A stretch of DNA of 7,127 nt. Origin: Actinotalea sp. Lineage in GTDB: Bacteria; Actinomycetota; Actinomycetes; Actinomycetales; Cellulomonadaceae. Made by a program: the position numbers and the translations under genes. Position 1 is the first letter of the stretch, and each line of letters begins with the position of its first letter. Shown here piece by piece: positions 1 through 7,127 of the stretch. A model generated the notes under the pieces. That model was not told the origin of the DNA. It searched no databases and saw only the letters and a program-made list of their open reading frames with translations. Location of the stretch: positions 1 to 7,127 of the forward strand of contig JACIXM010000527.1 of NCBI GenBank assembly GCA_014360395.1, given 5' to 3'.

Positions 1-2678
1 GCCTCGGCGGAGATCGAGCCGTACGACATCGCCCCGGTGTTGAAGCGCTTGACGATCTCGCTCACCGGCTCGACCTCGTCCAGCGGCACCGGCGGGCGCA
101 CGCCCTCGGCGAAGGTCAGCAGCCCGCGCAGCGTCATGAGGCGCTTGGCCTGGTCGTCGACACGCCGCGTGTACTGGCGGAAGACGTCGAGCTGCCGCGT
201 CCGCGTCGAGTGCTGGAGCCGGAAGACGGTCTCGGGGTCGAAGAGGTGCTCCTCACCGCCCCGGCGCCACTGGTACTCCCCGCCGACGGTCAGGCGCTGG
301 TGGGCCTGCGGGTTTCCCGACGCCGGGTACGCGTCGGCGTGCCGAGACGCGACCTCCGCCGCGAGGACGTCGAGGCCCACCCCGCCCAGCCGGCTGGTCG
401 TGCCGGCGAAGTAGCGGTCGATGACCTCCTGCGCCAGGCCCACCGCCTCGAAGACCTGGGCACCCCGGTAGGACGCGATCGTGGAGATGCCCATCTTGCT
501 CATGACCTTGAGCACGCCCTTGCCGAGCGCCTTGATGAGGTTCGCGACGGCCTTCTCCGGGCCGACGTCGCCCAGCGCACCCTCGCGCGCCATCCGCTCG
601 ACCGTCTCCATGGCGAGGTACGGGTTGACCGCCGCGGCCCCGTAGCCGATGAGGAGCGCCACGTGGTGGACCTCGCGGACGTCACCGGCCTCGACGACGA
701 GGCTGACCCGGGTGCGGGTGTGGCGCCGCAGCAGGTGGTGGTGCACCGCGCTCGACAGCAGCAGCGACGGGATCGGTGCCTGGTCGGCGTCGGAGTCGCG
801 GTCGGACAGCACGATGAAGGAGACGCCTTCGGCCACCGCCTGGTCGACCTCGGCGAAGATCTTCTCCAGGCGCTTGGCCAGGGCCTCGTGCCCGCCGTCG
901 ACCCGGTACAGGCCCTTGATGGTCACCGTGCGGAAGACGCCCGCCAGCTGCGGGTCGCGGTCGATGCGGACGATCTTCGCCAGCTGGTCGTTGTCGAGCA
1001 CCGGGAACGGCAGGACGAGCTTGCGGGCGTGCTCCGGCACGTCCGCCAGCAGGTTGGGCTCCGGGCCGATCGCGCCGCCGATCGAGGTCACGAGCTCCTC
1101 GCGGATCGCGTCCAGCGGCGGGTTGGTCACCTGGGCGAACATCTGGGTGAAGTAGTCGAAGAGCAGGCGTGGCCGCTGGGACAGCACCGCGATCGGCGTG
1201 TCCGAGCCCATCGCGCCGAGCGGTTCCGCCCCCGTCGCCGCCATCGGCGTGAGGATGACCCGCAGCTCCTCCTCGGTGTAGCCGAAGGCGCGCTGACGAC
1301 GGCGGACCGAGGCCGGGCTGTGCTGGACGTGCTCGCGCTCGGGGAGCTGGTCGAGGAACACGGAGTGGTCCTGCACCCACTGCGAGTACGGCCGCTGCGC
1401 AGCGAGCTGGGACTTGATCTCCTTGTCGTCGATGACGCGGCCCGCGCCGGTGTCGACGAGGAACATCTTCCCCGGCTCCAGGCGACCCTTCTCCCGGATC
1501 GTCGAGGGGTCCAGGTCCAGCACGCCGCTCTCGCTGGCGAGGACCACGAGGCCGTCGTCGGTCACCCAGTAGCGCCCCGGGCGCAGGCCGTTGCGGTCGA
1601 GCACCGCCCCGATGACGGTGCCGTCGGTGAAGGTCAGGGCGGCGGGGCCGTCCCACGGCTCCATGAGCGAGGCGTGGTACTCGTAGAACGCCCGGCGCGC
1701 GGGGTCCATCTCGGCGTGGTTCTCCCACGCCTCCGGGATCATCATGAGCACCGCGTGCGGCAGGCTGCGCCCGGCGAGGTGGAGCAGCTCGAGGACCTCG
1801 TCGAAGCTGCCCGAGTCGCTGGCGCCCGGGGTGCAGACCGGCAGCAGCGCGGTCAGGTCACCCAGCAGGTCGCTGGACAACGTCGACTGCCGCGCCGCCA
1901 TCCAGTTCCGGTTGCCGCGGACCGTGTTGATCTCCCCGTTGTGCGCGATGAGCCGGAACGGCTGGGCGAGCGGCCACGACGGGAAGGTGTTCGTGGAGAA
2001 CCGCGAGTGCACGAGCGCCAGCTCGGAGGCGTAGCGCGGGTCGGACAGGTCCGGGAAGAACGGCTCCAGCTGGGCCGTCGTCAGCATGCCCTTGTAGGTG
2101 AGCGTCCGGGCGGACAGCGACGCGAAGTACAGCTCGAGCTCGCGCTCGGCGCGCTTGCGGACCCGGTACGCGCGCCGGTCCAGGTCCAGACCGGCCAGCG
2201 TGCGGGCCGGGTCGGCCACGACCAGGTGACGGAACACGGGCATGCTCGCCCGCGCGGTCGGGCCCACGAGCTCGGCCGTGACCGGGACGTCACGCCAGGC
2301 GAGGACCTCGAGCCCCTCCTCGGCGACGAGCCGCTCGACCCCGGCGACGGCCGCGGCGAGGGCGTCGTCGTCGGTCGGCAGGAACGCCATGCCGATGGCG
2401 TAGTGACCGGGGGCCGGGAGCTCCGCGTCGACGACGTCGCGCAGGAACGCGTCCGGGATCTGGGTGAGGATGCCCGCGCCGTCGCCGCTGTCGGTCTCGG
2501 CGCCGACGGCCCCCCGGTGGTCGAGGTTGAGCAGGGCGGTCAGGCCCGCGTCGACGATGTCACGCCCGGGCGTGCCGCGCAGCGTCGCGACGAACGCGAC
2601 GCCACAGGCGTCGTGCTCCGCGGCAGGGTCGTAGAGGCCCTGGGCCGCGGGCATGGCGCTGGGAGCCGGCCGGTTCAT
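1..2678 (-). CDS. gltB: Glutamate synthase (NADPH) large subunit, N-terminal part, cut by window edge
   Basis: This is the large (alpha) subunit of glutamate synthase, which moves the amide nitrogen of glutamine to 2-oxoglutarate to make two glutamates in the cytoplasm. The first 892 codons are visible; the family is about 1500 residues, so the C-terminal part lies beyond base 1. The ATG at 2678 has GAGGA at 2687-2691, 8 bases upstream. A short propeptide precedes DACGVAF, whose Cys25 should become the N-terminal nucleophile of the class II glutaminase domain (about residues 25-440) after processing. HNGEINTV and [11 protein letters not shown] are glutaminase-domain motifs. The central domain follows, with [14 protein letters not shown] near residue 512. 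The visible part ends at [14 protein letters not shown], the start of the FMN-binding synthase domain. The partner gltD would be expected downstream, outside the window. No frameshift or internal stop is seen. An alternative ATG at codon 9 is less likely because the first ATG has the better spaced binding site. Confidence 0.97.
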   Translation of the reverse strand, partial: MNRPAPSAMPAAQGLYDPAAEHDACGVAFVATLRGTPGRDIVDAGLTALLNLDHRGAVGAETDSGDGAGILTQIPDAFLRDVVDAELPAPGHYAIGMAFLPTDDDALAAAVAGVERLVAEEGLEVLAWRDVPVTAELVGPTARASMPVFRHLVVADPARTLAGLDLDRRAYRVRKRAERELELYFASLSARTLTYKGMLTTAQLEPFFPDLSDPRYASELALVHSRFSTNTFPSWPLAQPFRLIAHNGEINTVRGNRNWMAARQSTLSSDLLGDLTALLPVCTPGASDSGSFDEVLELLHLAGRSLPHAVLMMIPEAWENHAEMDPARRAFYEYHASLMEPWDGPAALTFTDGTVIGAVLDRNGLRPGRYWVTDDGLVVLASESGVLDLDPSTIREKGRLEPGKMFLVDTGAGRVIDDKEIKSQLAAQRPYSQWVQDHSVFLDQLPEREHVQHSPASVRRRQRAFGYTEEELRVILTPMAATGAEPLGAMGSDTPIAVLSQRPRLLFDYFTQMFAQVTNPPLDAIREELVTSIGGAIGPEPNLLADVPEHARKLVLPFPVLDNDQLAKIVRIDRDPQLAGVFRTVTIKGLYRVDGGHEALAKRLEKIFAEVDQAVAEGVSFIVLSDRDSDADQAPIPSLLLSSAVHHHLLRRHTRTRVSLVVEAGDVREVHHVALLIGYGAAAVNPYLAMETVERMAREGALGDVGPEKAVANLIKALGKGVLKVMSKMGISTIASYRGAQVFEAVGLAQEVIDRYFAGTTSRLGGVGLDVLAAEVASRHADAYPASGNPQAHQRLTVGGEYQWRRGGEEHLFDPETVFRLQHSTRTRQLDVFRQYTRRVDDQAKRLMTLRGLLTFAEGVRPPVPLDEVEPVSEIVKRFNTGAMSYGSISAE

Positions 2679-2698
2679 GTGTACCGTCCTCGCTGTCG

Positions 2699-2714
2699 CC
2701 CGGCCGGGGCCGGG
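2699..2714 (-). repeat. GC-rich inverted repeat in the gltB leader
   Basis: A perfect inverted repeat of CCCGGCC and GGCCGGG separated by two bases ends 20 bases before the gltB ATG and 7 bases before its ribosome binding site. In RNA it could form a 6-bp all-GC stem with a 4-base loop. It could affect translation of gltB or mark a protein site. In DNA this rich in G and C such repeats also arise by chance, so function is not established. Confidence 0.35.
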
Positions 2715-2764
2715 TCCTGTCGGGGTGGAGCACATCGGGACGCCGTCGGCCCGTTGCGTTCGGG

Positions 2765-2808
2765 GCACGGTCGCCGCACCAGGACCGGCACGGGATCCCT
2801 GACCGTGC
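2765..2808 (-). repeat. 8-bp inverted repeat with an alternative inner pairing, lgt-gltB gap
   Basis: On the transcribed strand GCACGGTC (2808-2801) and GACCGTGC (2772-2765) are exact reverse complements separated by 28 bases. The left arm can also pair with a nearer CCGTGC (2793-2788), giving a 6-bp stem with a 9-base loop. The two structures exclude each other because they share the left arm. No T-run follows, so this is not a classic intrinsic terminator. It lies about 85 bases before the gltB start. It could be a processing, termination or leader structure, or chance. Confidence 0.35.
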
Positions 2809-2822
2809 TGCATCCTCTGCTC

Positions 2823-2836
2823 GGCGGCCGTCCGCC
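2823..2836 (-). terminator. Weak hairpin just after the lgt stop
   Basis: Directly after the lgt stop codon the transcript reads GGCGG ACGG CCGCC, a 5-bp all-GC stem with a 4-base loop. There is no T-tract after it, so intrinsic termination is only a possibility. It may simply be a 3' end stabilising hairpin or a chance palindrome. Confidence 0.2.
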
Positions 2837-3724
2837 TCAGCTGCGGTCGTCGGCCGGGGCGTCCTGACCGTCAGCGGACTGCAGCTGCACAGTGGTCTCA
2901 CGCCCGGGGTGGCGACGTCCGACCACGACGAAGGCTACCAGCGCCCCCACCCCGACCACGATGGACGTCCAGACGTTGAGGCGGAGCCCGAGGACCGTCT
3001 CGGCGGGGTCGATGCGCAGGGCCTCGATCCACACGCGCCCGGCGGTGTAGAGGACCACGTAGAGCCAGAACACGCGCCCGTGACCGAGGCGGAACCGCCG
3101 GTCGGCCCACACCAGGACGGCGGCCGCCGCGAGGTTCCACAGCATCTCGTACAGGAACGTCGGGTGGAACAGCGTGTCGGGCGGCAGCCCGTCCGGGAAC
3201 GTCGGGCTCGCCGGGTCGATCCGCAGGCCCCAGGGCAGGTCGGTGGGAGCACCGAAGAGCTCCTGGTTGAACCAGTTGCCGAGCCGCCCGATGGCCTGCG
3301 CGACGAGGAGACCCGGAGCGACGGAGTCGGCGAACACCGAGAAGCGGACGCCCTGGCGGCGGCAGCCGATGTAGGCGCCGAGCGCGCCGAAGGCGATCGC
3401 CCCCCAGATGCCGAGGCCGCCCTCCCAGATCCTGAAGGCCTTCGCCGGGTTCCCGTCGGCGCCGAAGTACGCGTCCGGCGAGGAGAAGACGTGGTAGATC
3501 CGCCCGCCCACGATCCCGAACGGCACCGCCCAGTAGGTGATCTCCAGGACCGTCTCGGGGTCGCCGCCCCGCGCGGCCCACCGGCGCTGCGTGATCCACA
3601 CCGCGGCGACGATGCCCACCAGGATGGCGAGCGCGTACGCCCGCAGCGGCACCGGGCCGAGGTACCAGACCGACTGCGGCGGGCTGGGGATCGCCGCGGG
3701 CAGCATCGCCGCGAGCCCGGTCAC
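2837..3724 (-). CDS. lgt: Prolipoprotein diacylglyceryl transferase
   Basis: Lgt is a multi-pass membrane enzyme that transfers diacylglycerol from phosphatidylglycerol to the lipobox cysteine of prolipoproteins, the first step of lipoprotein maturation. The product is 295 residues. The family signature [13 protein letters not shown] lies at residues 146-158 and carries Arg147, Asn150 and Glu155. LRAYAL carries Tyr30, and a late [10 protein letters not shown] supplies the C-terminal arginines. The hydrophobic segments fit about seven transmembrane helices, with a short charged cytoplasmic-type tail. Residue numbering runs exactly four above E. coli Lgt around these motifs. At the place of E. 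coli His103 there is Trp107 ([11 protein letters not shown]). The GTG at 3724 overlaps the trpA stop as GTGA and has GGAG at 3734-3737, so translation is probably coupled to trpA. An ATG six codons in (3706) lacks an equal binding site. Confidence 0.97.
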   Translation of the reverse strand: MTGLAAMLPAAIPSPPQSVWYLGPVPLRAYALAILVGIVAAVWITQRRWAARGGDPETVLEITYWAVPFGIVGGRIYHVFSSPDAYFGADGNPAKAFRIWEGGLGIWGAIAFGALGAYIGCRRQGVRFSVFADSVAPGLLVAQAIGRLGNWFNQELFGAPTDLPWGLRIDPASPTFPDGLPPDTLFHPTFLYEMLWNLAAAAVLVWADRRFRLGHGRVFWLYVVLYTAGRVWIEALRIDPAETVLGLRLNVWTSIVVGVGALVAFVVVGRRHPGRETTVQLQSADGQDAPADDRS

Positions 3725-4538
3725 CGGGTCACGCTCCGCACACCCGCCGCGAGCTCGCCGACGACCCGCCGCAGCGCGTCGAGGCCGGCCTCGAGGTCCT
3801 CGGCCTCGGCGAGCGCCCGCACGAACGCGCTGCCGACGATGACGCCGTCGGCGTAGGCGGCCACCTCGGCAGCCTGCTCGCCGGTGCTCACGCCGAGTCC
3901 CACGCACACGTGCTCGGCCCCGGCCGCCCGGGTGTCGCGGACCAGGCGGGCGGCGTCCGCACCGACCGTCGCGCGCGTTCCCGTGACGCCCATGGTGGAG
4001 GCGGCGTAGACGAAGCCGCGGCTCGCCCGGGCCGTGAGGCCCAGGCGCTGCGGGGTCGAGCTGGGGGCGACGAGGAAGACGCGGTCGAGCCCGTGGGTGT
4101 CCGAGGCCGCGATCCACTCCCCTGCCTCGTCGGGGATGAGGTCGGGGGTGATGAGGCCGGCGCCGCCGGCGGCCGCGAGGTCCCGCGCGAACGCGTCCAC
4201 GCCGTGGCGCACGACCGGGTTCCAGTACGTCATGACGAGCACGGGCGCGCCGGTGGCCGCGACCGCCTCCACGGCGCGGAAGGTGTCCCGGACGCGGACG
4301 CCGCCTGCGAGAGCGTGCTCCACCGCTCCCTGGATGACCAGGCCGTCCATCACGGGGTCGGAGTAGGGCACACCGAGCTCGACGACGTCGACGCCCGCCT
4401 CGACCATCGCGGTGGCGGCGGCGATCGATCCGTCCACGTCGGGGAACCCGACGGGCAGGTAGCCGACGAGCGCCGCCCGGCCCTGCGCCCGGAGGTCGTC
4501 GAGCCGTCGGCCCGTCCTGCTGAGCACCTGCTGGCTGG

Positions 4539-4542
<4 letters not shown>
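3721..4542 (-). CDS. trpA: Tryptophan synthase alpha subunit
   Basis: TrpA cleaves indole-3-glycerol phosphate to indole and glyceraldehyde 3-phosphate and channels indole to TrpB in the alpha2-beta2 complex. The product is 273 residues, normal for this TIM-barrel family. [14 protein letters not shown] holds the catalytic pair Glu55 and Asp66, matching E. coli Glu49 and Asp60 with the same 11-residue spacing. GVTGTRA and, near the C-terminus, GLGVSTGEQ and VGSAFV match the phosphate-binding loops. The GTG start at 4542 shares GTGA with the trpB stop. GAGGGAG at 4547-4553, inside the end of trpB, serves as its binding site. This arrangement points to translational coupling that keeps the two subunits in equal amounts. 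The gene's own stop overlaps the lgt start in the same way. No disruption is seen. Confidence 0.98.
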
Positions 4543-5830
<1,288 letters not shown>

Positions 5831-5846
<16 letters not shown>

Positions 5847-5872
5847 TCCTGATCCTCTGCCGGCCCGGTCAC
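5831..5872 (-). other. Possible 13-codon leader reading frame overlapping the trpB start
   Basis: In the 173-base trpC-trpB gap a GTG at 5872 opens a frame encoding [13 protein letters not shown]. Its TGA overlaps the ATG at 5834 as ATGA, the same style of junction seen at trpB-trpA and trpA-lgt. It contains one Trp codon three sense codons before the stop. The only upstream binding-site match is a weak AGGA about 10 bases before the GTG. The same open frame runs back without a start to a TGA at 5957-5959. It may be a coupled mini-cistron or only chance open frame in GC-rich DNA; I cannot tell them apart from sequence alone. Confidence 0.15.
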
Positions 5873-5878
5873 GCCGGG
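5864..5878 (-). repeat. Small hairpin upstream of trpB
   Basis: CCCGG and CCGGG arms separated by 5 bases lie just before the trpB binding site. Other short repeats in the same gap are a 15-base palindrome-like run, GCGGCGG-C-CCGCCGC on the transcribed strand (about 5938-5952), and a direct repeat of TCGCCGGG (5914-5921 and 5927-5934) with a 13-base period. No T-run follows any of them, so none looks like a standard terminator. The rest of the gap shows no recognisable gene. Confidence 0.25.
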
Positions 5879-6019
5879 TCGGTCCTGCTCGTCAGCGTCG
5901 TGCTCCGGTCCGTCCCGGCGATTCTCCCCGGCGACCCGCGGCGGGCCGCCGCCGTCTCAGAGCACGTACAGCGCCCGCACGGAGGGTGTGGGCCGATCTC
6001 CCGGTGGGACCGACGACGC

Positions 6020-6832
6020 TCAGTGACGGACGGCCCGCAGCGACGGGTGCGCGCCGGCGGCGACGAGGTCGGCCACCGCGTCACGCGGGTCGCGCCCCGT
6101 GACCAGGCTCTCCCCGACGAGGACGGCGTCGGCACCCGATCGGGCGTAGTCCATCACGTCGTGCGGCCCCCGCACGCCGGACTCCGCGACCCGCACCACC
6201 CCGTCGGGGATGAGGGGGGCGAGGCGCGCGAACGTCGTGCGGTCGATCTCGAGGGTCTTGAGGTTGCGGGCGTTGACACCGATGCACCGGGCCCCGGCGT
6301 CCAGCGCCCGGGCCACCTCCTCGCGGTCGTGCACCTCGACCAGGGCCGTCATCCCGAGGGAGTGCACGCGCTCGACGAGCGAGGTGAGGACGGTCTGCGC
6401 GAGGGCCGCCACGATGAGGAGGACCAGGTCGGCACCGTGCGCCCGGGCCTCCCACACCTGGTAGGGGGTGACGACGAAGTCCTTGCGCAGGACCGGCACG
6501 TCGACGGCGGCGCGCACGGCGTCGAGGTCCTCGAGGCTCCCCCCGAACCGGCGCTGCTCGGTGAGGACGGAGATCGCCGCGGCGCCGCCCAGCTCGTACT
6601 GCGACGCGAGCGAGGCCGGGTCCGTGATCGCCGCGAGGGCGCCCTTGCTCGGGCTGGACCGCTTCACCTCGGCGATGACCCCGACGGCCTCCTCGTCGTG
6701 CAGCCGACCCAGGCACTCCTGGGCACCGGGGACGCGGGCCGCGCGCTCCTTGACCGCCGCCAGGGGCGTCCGGGCCTCGCGCTCGGCGAGGTCCTGCCGC
6801 ACTCCCGCGACGATGTCGTCCAGGACCGTCAT
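6020..6832 (-). CDS. trpC: Indole-3-glycerol phosphate synthase
   Basis: TrpC closes the ring of carboxyphenylamino-deoxyribulose phosphate, releasing carbon dioxide and water, to give indole-3-glycerol phosphate, the substrate of TrpA. The product is 270 residues, one TIM barrel without a fused TrpF domain. Key residues match the Sulfolobus enzyme in order: Glu55 and Lys57 in [12 protein letters not shown], Lys117 in LRKDF, Glu166 in LVEVH, Asn187 in GVNARNL, and Glu217-Ser218 in VAESG. The ATG at 6832 begins [10 protein letters not shown], the usual N-terminus of actinobacterial TrpC. It has a strong GGGAGG at 6840-6845, 7 bases upstream. The frame stays open to an ATG at 6883, but that 17-residue extension is rich in Arg and Gly, has no family match that I know, and covers the binding site and hairpin. 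The gene is followed by 173 bases before trpB, unlike the tight joints downstream. Confidence 0.98.
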   Translation of the reverse strand: MTVLDDIVAGVRQDLAEREARTPLAAVKERAARVPGAQECLGRLHDEEAVGVIAEVKRSSPSKGALAAITDPASLASQYELGGAAAISVLTEQRRFGGSLEDLDAVRAAVDVPVLRKDFVVTPYQVWEARAHGADLVLLIVAALAQTVLTSLVERVHSLGMTALVEVHDREEVARALDAGARCIGVNARNLKTLEIDRTTFARLAPLIPDGVVRVAESGVRGPHDVMDYARSGADAVLVGESLVTGRDPRDAVADLVAAGAHPSLRAVRH

Positions 6833-6848
6833 CGCCACACCTCCCGTC

Positions 6849-6877
6849 GGGATGCGGCTCCCCCGCCGCTCCATCCC
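6849..6877 (-). repeat. Imperfect hairpin immediately upstream of the trpC ribosome binding site
   Basis: The transcribed strand reads GGGAT, three unpaired bases, GCGGC, a 6-base loop, GCCGC, ATCCC. That is 10 base pairs with a one-sided bulge. It ends three bases before the GGGAGG of trpC. Such a leader stem could modulate access to the start, but no partner structure or Trp-rich leader peptide accompanies it. Confidence 0.35.
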
Positions 6878-6880
6878 CGC

Positions 6881-6901
6881 CATCGTAGAGCCGCCACGAT
6901 G
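6881..6901 (-). promoter_or_regulatory. Candidate palindromic operator and -10-like hexamer upstream of trpC
   Basis: CATCGT and ACGATG form a 6-bp inverted repeat with a 9-base spacer, a 21-base site with the look of a dimeric repressor operator. On the transcribed strand its right arm overlaps TACGAT (6887-6882), a good match to an actinobacterial -10 element. The start of trpC is about 50 bases downstream. I find no matching -35 hexamer at 16-18 bases. A promoter here would give trpC its own transcript apart from the upstream membrane gene. This is inference from two short motifs. Confidence 0.25.
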
Positions 6902-6967
6902 CGGTCCCGGCCACGCCCGCCTGCTGGACAGCCCTCCTCGGTCACCGGACCGGCGCCCGAGGCCCGG

Positions 6968-7127
6968 TCACCCGGGGGCGAGCCACGGACCCAGGGCCGG
7001 GAGGTTCCGGGCGACCCCGAACGCCAGGACGACGGCGAGCAGGACCCACGCCGGCCAGGCGACCGGCCCGCGCGGCGCACGCGCGCGGCCGGGGAGCACG
7101 CCCAGGGCCCGGCCGAGCCACCAGGCC
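6968..7127 (-). CDS. C-terminal end of a small membrane protein, probably DUF2752 family, cut by window edge
   Basis: An open frame enters from the right edge and ends at TGA 6968-6970, giving 52 complete C-terminal residues. It starts AWWLGRALG, has a basic Arg/Pro-rich loop, then one hydrophobic helix with VLLAVVLAFGVARNLPALG, and ends PWLAPG. The final helix followed by an RNLP motif is what I remember of the end of actinobacterial DUF2752 membrane proteins. The family's Cys-rich N-terminal motif would lie outside the window, so the assignment is from the tail alone. DUF2752 has no established function to my knowledge. It lies 135 bases upstream of trpC on the same strand, so co-transcription is possible. 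The alternative is another trp-region membrane protein such as the Trp_oprn_chp family. Confidence 0.6.
   Translation of the reverse strand, partial: AWWLGRALGVLPGRARAPRGPVAWPAWVLLAVVLAFGVARNLPALGPWLAPG

Noticed and set aside
210..2867. Open frame of 885 codons on the plus strand, antisense to gltB
   Set aside because: It mirrors gltB almost fully. The product is a low-complexity Arg/Val/Asp/Glu-rich sequence with no family motifs, as expected opposite a gene with G or C in nearly every third position.
5957..5980. Seven-codon frame starting GTG at 5980 (VRALYVL) as a trp leader peptide
   Set aside because: It contains no Trp codon and has no binding site in front of it.
5869..6135. 88-codon minus-strand frame spanning the end of trpC and the trpC-trpB gap
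   Set aside because: Over half overlaps trpC in another frame, there is no good start inside the gap, and the product is low-complexity Arg/Ser/Thr-rich.
6833..6883. 17-residue N-terminal extension of TrpC from the ATG at 6883
   Set aside because: The downstream ATG at 6832 has a near-perfect binding site and gives the normal family N-terminus.

Overview
This window is an ordinary, intact piece of chromosome from a very GC-rich actinobacterium. Base composition is roughly three-quarters G+C by eye, and codons end strongly in G or C. TrpA, TrpB and Lgt resemble mycobacterial and other actinobacterial forms. Several starts are GTG, and genes are joined by 4-base GTGA stop/start overlaps. I infer Actinomycetota, probably Micrococcales such as a Cellulomonas-like genus; the genus is a guess from memory of family resemblance.

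All real genes lie on the minus strand, so the transcription order runs from the right end to the left. From the right: the C-terminal end of a small membrane protein, probably DUF2752 (7127-6968, cut by the window edge); a 135-base gap with two inverted repeats; trpC (6832-6020); a 173-base gap; trpB (5846-4539); trpA (4542-3721, overlapping trpB by 4 bases); lgt (3724-2837, overlapping trpA by 4 bases); a 158-base gap with inverted repeats; and the first 892 codons of gltB (2678-1, cut by the window edge).

trpC, trpB and trpA encode the last steps of tryptophan synthesis: indole-glycerol-phosphate synthase, then the two tryptophan synthase subunits. No trpF lies among them, as expected in high-GC actinobacteria, where PriA (HisA/TrpF) usually supplies that step. 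Lgt, which attaches diacylglycerol to prolipoproteins, is joined to trpA by an overlap and is probably co-translated with it. gltB encodes the large subunit of NADPH glutamate synthase. It has its own gap and ribosome binding site and may be a separate unit, although no clear promoter is visible.

I found no mobile element, CRISPR array, tRNA or rRNA gene, phage gene or defence gene, and nothing that looks like a new multi-gene system. Points worth a second look are small: a 13-codon reading frame with one Trp codon that overlaps the trpB ATG, inverted repeats before trpC and gltB, and an Lgt with Trp at the position of the E. coli His103 residue.
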